Below, piece by piece: positions 58,546 to 64,000 of a stretch of DNA of 64,000 nucleotides. The position numbers and the translations under genes are program-made. Position 1 is the first letter of the stretch. Each line of letters starts with the position of its first letter. The notes under the pieces were generated by a model. It had not been told where the DNA came from. It made no database searches and saw nothing but the letters and a program-made list of their open reading frames with translations. The stretch is taken from contig JAULSN010000008.1 in NCBI GenBank assembly GCA_033439765.1, forward strand, positions 372,001-436,000, written 5' to 3'. Origin of the DNA: Lasiosphaeria ovina (taxonomy: Eukaryota > Ascomycota > Sordariomycetes > Sordariales > Lasiosphaeriaceae).

Positions 58546-59008
58546 ATTCGAAGCTTGTGTTGGGGGTTTTAGTTGACATGTTCGCATGGTGCTCGAGCCC
58601 GACGGTGTAAAGTGGGGCTTCCGAGGCTTTGGCCCGGTCCTGCATGTCTTTTGAGATGTATATAAAGATATTTGACTGAAGTGCGGTGAAAATATACCAG
58701 CTTAGTTTAGACTAGAATAATTTACCGAGGGAAAGATAGGAAAGTAGACTCTTGAAATATCCAAAGAAATACTGCTCTCTCCCAACCCTGGTCGCGAATA
58801 TCGAATCCCTTGAACGAAACTGGTTCCTCCCACTAGCACAAGCACTGCCATTGCAACAGAACAGAACACCTTGATTAGATTTCCCGACAGAAAATGCATA
58901 ACCCTCTTAGTTCCGCTATCCCTCGGTTCACGTCAGGGTGGAACCAGCGAGTCCGAATGGCTCGGAACGTTAGGGCTGGAGCGAAGGAACTGCTGGCTTT
59001 GTGGACCG
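58546..59008. other. Intergenic between convergent frames
   Basis: 3' flank of the CorA-like gene. A 65-codon minus-strand frame (58899-58702) with a hydrophobic start is not supported by any other sign. Confidence 0.4.
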
Positions 59009-60347
59009 CTACTCATCAGAGTTTCGTTTCCGTTGAGGGAACACGAACGACACCAGATCCTTGATCGCCTGCCGTTGTGTTACCACACCCCAGATCACAA
59101 ACACTAACGCTGTAGACGGGAGAGTGAAGGCCAAGTAGACCCAGAAGTTGTCCTGCACGACTTGCGAAGTGTCCCACTGAAGCGTGGGCATGGCGAAGAG
59201 CGCTGCGAAGAAGGTAGCAGGAAGAAACGCCATGGTCATAATGGCGACCGTCTTCATGGACGAGCTGTCTTCTTTGGCCCGCTTGGCAAGTTTAAGACTC
59301 GCTTGAGAGTCCGCCCTGGCTATGAGATTGTAGATCTGGAAAAGGGTTCCAGTGGTAAGTATGGTCCGTTATAGCAGAGAGTCGAATCCAACTTGGAATT
59401 CAGGTGCTTACAATGCTGAGTTGTACTTGGATCCGTTTATCCAGCCCATCCGCTATCAAAAGCAAGCTGCGAAGTTCTTCCCTTAATATAGGGATGCCTT
59501 CCAATGCATCTCTCCAAGTATCGTCGTACTGTGTTTGCTGATCTCCCGCGCCTCGTTTCCGGAGCTCCAGCGAGTCGGTTTCAAGGTAGCTGATGATGCG
59601 GTCCGCGACTCCGACCCCGACAGAAGTGTTCGTTGTAGATATGCTCGCCTCGCTAATAATCTGGGATAGGGTGAGCATGTTATGTCCACCGCTGTGGGCA
59701 GAGCTAGTCTGGCGCTCCACGTGAACCACCTTGGCCATCCTATCCCCCAAGTCTCCATAATTTCCCGTTAAAATGTATTTTAGAGCCGCAAACGTAGGAA
59801 ACAGGGGGTGGTGCACGAGCTTTCGATATGCCTTGAGATATATAGACCACCCCAGCCGATCATGGGCAGGGTCAAATATCAGGATAGCTCGTGTGGAGCC
59901 AGCCGAAGGCTTGCTAGACCAAAAAAGATGGAAACGCATGCCGGTGAGCCTTAAGTAAAACGAGTAGGCTGGGTTCCCAGTTTCCGAAACAAATGGGTAA
60001 AATCCATCCACCAGGTTCATGATCCCATGCCTGAAAGTTTTCTCGATGGCGAATCGATCAAAGAGGTTATCGAACTGAGTCTCGCCTATATCGAACGTCC
60101 AGATCGGCCCCGGCGCGATATTGATTTTGATTCCCACAACCAGTGCTTCAGCGTCTGTGGGCGTTTCTGGTCGGTAATCGTGCCTTGAAACCCAGGCTTC
60201 CAAATTCTCATGACCTAAAATGGTCTCCTCGATGGGATCCGCATAGGCTGTCGAAGATATTCGTAGGACGGTGAACGTTGGTTGTTGCGAAGGAAGGAAT
60301 GGTAGACGTCTTGGCTGCGCCGCAGCAAGCGCTCTGTGGCCATCCAT
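59009..60347 (-). CDS. CorA-like Mg2+ transporter family membrane protein
   Basis: Two exons, 60347-59412 and 59335-59009, with a 76-nt GT-AG intron; 420 aa, frame closed. The large soluble N-terminal part (to about 300) includes WTFDIGETQFDNLFDRFAI and LRLTGMRFHLFWSS. A long helix near the end of exon 1 (LREELRSLLLIADGLDKRIQ) continues into exon 2 (IYNLIARADSQASLKLAKRA), as in the CorA stalk. The two C-terminal membrane helices are VAIMTMAFLPATFFAALF and VYLAFTLPSTALVFVIWGV. The canonical GMN selectivity motif is replaced by AMP, as in many fungal CorA-like proteins, so divalent-cation transport is uncertain. Similar proteins are common in fungal accessory regions and often have unknown function. 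Confidence 0.87.
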
Positions 60348-60716
60348 AATGGCCTAGGTCGGTACCTTACCTGAGTAAGTACTCGTGGATTGGTTGAATG
60401 CGGTTGAGGGACTGATCTGGACGGTATGGATATAATCCGGTCCGCTTAGGCGGTAGGGTGGTTGGCGTTACTAAGGTTGGATTGAGTGTTGTGCCTGGGC
60501 AACGATTTTGAGTTCTGCGTTGCTGCCTAAATCAGACACTGCATTATAGGTTAAGCATTCTCCGTCGATGATTGGTTTTCGGCATGCGGCGGGGAAATGC
60601 TCCGATCTGACCCTTCCACCCCGCGCAAGCTGTATTTTAGCGACTTTAATGTCCGTGACCGAGACTCTCGGCGGGTGAGTCGGAGATAGACTTATCGTGG
60701 ATTATTAAAACTAGAA
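60348..60716. other. Intergenic, up to the Ty3/gypsy element
   Basis: Upstream of the CorA-like gene. Composition changes to AT-rich at about 60700. Confidence 0.45.
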
Positions 60717-61356
60717 TGTTATGCGTGAAAGTCGAGCCGAGCCTTCTACTTAACAGTAAGGGCGTCAAATTATAACTTACGTATTAAAATGGGATTAAAG
60801 TTACTTATAATAATTCGCGTTAGATGAATTGATAGATAGTATATTTATAAAATATTTAAGCTACTAAAGGTAGCTCCCTTACGATTTCGGGTATCTACTT
60901 CCTCTACTACCTGCCTAATAAGAAAAGAAATGCACTAAGCTAACTAAACTCGAAATAAGTTATATTATTAGTCTAATATAAAAAGTAATAGAAAAATATT
61001 ATAAACCGCTTAATTATATAAGTTAAGGTTCGTATTAATAGTAATATTATAAGTCTAAAGGGTAAGTAGTTATAAAGAAATAAATAAAAGGTAAGCTCCT
61101 ATTTGTGACAGCGGTCAATAGCAACTAGGAAAAGGATCGCTAATATAGCTATACCATAGTCTAAGGATTCTAAGGTGAAGAAGAAAGGAAGAAAATCTAC
61201 AAAGGTGCGATTGTGGTCGCGGGGTAAGTATGGGCTAGGGCTCAGGGAGCACGGACCTCTGGGGCTTGCGGGAGGTCACGTACGACTAATCCTAATCGGG
61301 GCTAGTAATGAGCTTAAATCCGTGGTGGGGCCTTGGCGCTGGTGCCGACCGTAACA
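60717..61356 (-). repeat. 3' LTR of the gypsy element (outer end tentative)
   Basis: The inner end at 61356 is well supported by the adjacent polypurine tract. The outer end is a guess: TGTTA at 60717 forms an inverted pair with TAACA at 61352-61356 (640 bp). TGTGAC at 61104 (253 bp) is an alternative. The other LTR is outside the window, so the boundary cannot be checked here. Confidence 0.5.
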
Positions 61357-61539
61357 TCACTCCCCCCTTCCGAAAAAGGCTCGCCCTCGAGTCCTTTATA
61401 TGAAAAGAAAAAAAAAAAAAATTTTGTAGCTACCAATAGTAATCGAATAAGTAACCTTCTGGAATAAACCGCTTTATTTCTTTCGTATTAATTGGCGTAT
61501 ACGCATAACTCCGGAGTCTATCGCTATATTATCGTCTTC

Positions 61540-64000
61540 GTGAGGTGGATCAATTTCGTCGCGCTCGTACGCCTCGCGCCACTATTGTAGTCGCTTCGGC
61601 GGGCCTGTATTATCGGGGTATTAGTTGTGGAAGTCGGCCAACTTCAGGGGCGTATTCTTGAATCCTAATATATCGTACTACGTTGGATCTGGATCCTATC
61701 CGTGCTATTCTACCTGGTATTGGAGTACGTTTCCGTTTATTCGGGAAGTAATAATCTTATCTACTTCCCATTCCTCCTTATTATTAAATAGCTCTCCTAG
61801 CGGGTTATCGTTGGCCTATCCTGGTACGGGGTTATTTGGGTACTTCCTTAGGCGATCGGCGTGAAATACTAAGGAGCCCTTCCAATCGTCCGGGACTTCC
61901 AGTTAGTAGGAGTATCCTACTATACTAAGGATCTTATAGTAGCGGCGTATTAACGGGTAGTCCAGCTTATCGCTCGGGCGGTTAGTAGACTAGGATTTCT
62001 TAATAATAAAAACGTAGTCGCCGGGACCGAAGTCAGGTTCCCTACGATACTTATTAGCCTACTTCGCCTACCTCTACTATACTAAACGTATCGTATCTTT
62101 GGCCGAGTTGACAAATCCTTATATACGTTTCGCTATATTCTAAGCTTCTTATCTATTAAGCCGTTCGCGGTAGGGAATAGTAGTATCGAGGGGGGTCCTC
62201 GCGCTCTAGTCGAACGGTAAGTTTATCGGGAAACCCATTAGGACCTCGTATGGGGATAGTCCTATACTATTATATAGTAAGGAGCCCGCTACGGCGTCTA
62301 TAACGGGTATCGCTCTAGACTAGTTATCCTAGTAATGGTTAACGAAAGGTCGTAGACGTTAGTCGATATATTAGTTTATGATTTCTACTTGGCCGGCGCT
62401 CTAAGAGTATCTAGTAGAAGAGAGCTTCTACTTAATCCCGAGTAGTCTAGATATTTCGTCGGTAAAGTCCGCTATGAACTGGGGTCCTCGATCCGATCCG
62501 ACTTCGTAAGGTAACCCGAATATTCGATAGGGTCCTTTATAGTATATTAGGGTAGCGTCCTTAGCCGTAGCGTTCTTATAATAGGGGATATACTAGGGTT
62601 ACTTATTAAGTCTATCTACTATTACGAGAATATTATTAAATCTATATTAGTCTAAGGGTTAGCTTTTAAAGTTAATAACTATCGAAGACTAAGGCCAGAG
62701 TAGAATAGGTAAGGGATATAGTAAACTAGGGGTCTTATCCCTAGGGTAGCGTACTAGTTAGTAGGCTATATAGTTCGTAACGTATTAGTTAGAGAACGTC
62801 CTTATTTCGGGCTATTAGTAGTATAGCTTTAAGAGTTTAAAAGTTTTATTACGCCCGGGATAAGCCGTAATAATTCTACTATAAACCTCTTTTATAAGTA
62901 ATATCCGGAGGTTATCCTTTCCTAAGACTACTAGTTTTCTATCGCGCGTAAGGAGTCCTAATTCGGATAGGGCGAACTTAGTATCTCCCTATTACGCTCT
63001 CTCTCGCTATACGCTCATCTCCGGATCCTTATAATTAGTAGTAATAATCTCGTCGATAACCTCGATACCTAAAGGTTAAGCTAGCGGTTCGTCGTTCTCT
63101 AAGAGGGAGATCTTTAGGGCTAGCGTACTAGTCTACTCCGGGGAGGGGAGTTCATCTCCTTTATCCTAGGCTAGTATATTAATTTATCCCTCTAATAGCT
63201 TAAAGATCCGTATATAACGTTCCGCTTTACGCTTCACTTTAATAGTAACTAGATCTTCTATTTTATAGGAGAGTATATCCGCTATAATATTCTCCTTCCT
63301 TAGTCGATATATGAACTGGACGTTATATCGTAATAAATCATCCTACTAGTTCGCTTATCGCTAACCTAGTAGTCTCTTCTCCGAGTAGAACTTAAGAGCC
63401 TTATAGTCGGTAATAGCGAGGAATAGTTTCTATAACCCCTATAGTATAGTACGCTAGGTTTCTAGACCTCTAACGATAACGAGGAGCTCTTTATCTTATA
63501 TCGGGTAATTATACTCGGCTCCTTATAGGGTTTCTGAATAATAGGCTACTAGGTACTATTCGCTATCCTCCCCCATTTGCGTGAGTACTCCTATAACTAC
63601 GCCGTTCGAGGAGTCCGTTTCCATACGGGTTTCTATATAGAAGTCGAAGTATCCGAGTAGTAGGGCGGTAAGTAGGGAGTACTTAAGCTCCTTAAATACC
63701 TCCTAATAATAGGGTAACTATACGAATGGTTGGTCTTTCCTCGTAAGGTCTATTATAGGGCGGGCTATCCGGCTATAATCTTTAATAAACCGGCGGAAAT
63801 AGTTATAGAACCCGAGGAAAGACTAGATCCCTTTTACGGTCGTGGGCCTTTCCTAGTTTCTAACTATAGAGGTCTTTTCTGGGTCTACGTATATACCGTC
63901 TTTTCCGATAATAAAGCCTAAGTAGCGAGTCTCGGTAACGTAGAACTCGTATTTCTTAATATCGGCCTAGAGGCCGTACTCTCTCAACTTAACGAGGACC
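61540..64000 (-). pseudogene. gypsy pol remnant (RNase H, integrase, chromodomain)
   Basis: Minus-strand translation ignoring stops gives RNase H segments NYPIYDKELLVIV and LAITDYKALKFY (63.5-63.4 kb), an integrase zinc-binding-like region near 62.85 kb, integrase core pieces FGLPYEVGSDRGPQFIADF (near 62.5 kb) and SPYEVLMGFPINLP (near 62.2 kb), and a chromodomain near 61.74-61.55 kb (LQYQVE, DPDPT, then TPLKLADFHN). Stops stand where Trp and Gln are expected, consistent with RIP. No functional frame remains. Confidence 0.85.

Larger units (their letters stand above)
60717..64000 (-). mobile_element. Ty3/gypsy chromovirus, RIP-mutated, truncated by the window edge
   Basis: Minus-strand coding. 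Reading from the right edge towards 61.4 kb one meets RNase H, integrase, then a chromodomain, which is the gypsy order and the chromovirus layout. A polypurine tract (61363-61374 region, read as GAAGGGGGGAG on the minus strand) abuts an LTR beginning TGTTACGG at 61356. TpA-rich, stop-rich sequence shows RIP. The reverse transcriptase, gag and 5' LTR lie beyond 64000. Confidence 0.88.

Noticed and set aside
58702..58899. 65-codon minus-strand frame with a hydrophobic N-terminus
   Set aside because: Lies in the 3' flank of the CorA-like gene with no supporting motif.

Overview
The window is nuclear DNA of a filamentous ascomycete (Pezizomycotina, most likely Sordariomycetes; I cannot name the species). 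The evidence is short GT-AG introns of about 50-90 nt with CTRAC/CTAAT-like branch sites, a HET-domain gene, a NACHT/WD40 NLR, DUF3433 and 2EXR proteins, and LTR retrotransposons carrying the C:G-to-T:A signature of repeat-induced point mutation (RIP). It looks like an accessory region: fast-evolving self/non-self type genes, secreted proteins, broken genes and transposons, with few housekeeping genes.

Layout. 0.6-9.5 kb: a HET protein and a six-exon NLR with an alpha/beta-hydrolase (SesB-like) N-terminus, a NACHT ATPase and a WD40-like C-terminus. 11.1-14.5 kb: a tandem family of small secreted cysteine-rich proteins on the minus strand, two intact and one dead. 15.2-20.0 kb: a 2EXR protein, a HET relic and a secretory amidohydrolase. 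21.3-36.4 kb: a gene with a fungal STAND-type N-terminal region and a RhoGAP domain, split by two adjacent LTR retrotransposons. Both are Ty1/copia, each has intact LTRs and a 5-bp target duplication, and both are inactivated by RIP. When the insertions are mentally removed the host reading frame is continuous. 36.9-46.4 kb: two divergent DUF3433 membrane-protein genes, both with lesions, flanking an ankyrin relic. 46.9-58.5 kb: a 13-exon unknown protein (737 aa), a 322-aa unknown protein with a GC-AG intron, an FHA-protein kinase with an in-frame TAG, and a fungal unknown with a one-base homopolymer frameshift. 59.0-60.3 kb: a CorA-like membrane protein. 60.7 kb to the end: a RIP-degraded Ty3/gypsy chromovirus running off the window.

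How the genes relate. HET and NLR genes of this kind act in fungal heterokaryon incompatibility and immunity-like programmed cell death, so the left 10 kb is a plausible allorecognition locus. I see no clustered metabolic pathway. The strongest novel points are the host gene split twice without losing its frame, the contrast between nearly identical LTRs and a RIP-killed interior in the second copia element, the tandem secreted-protein family with a paralogue-specific intron, and the concentration of single-lesion genes between 36 and 58 kb. Some lesions sit in homopolymers and could be assembly errors, so they should be confirmed in reads before these genes are called pseudogenes.
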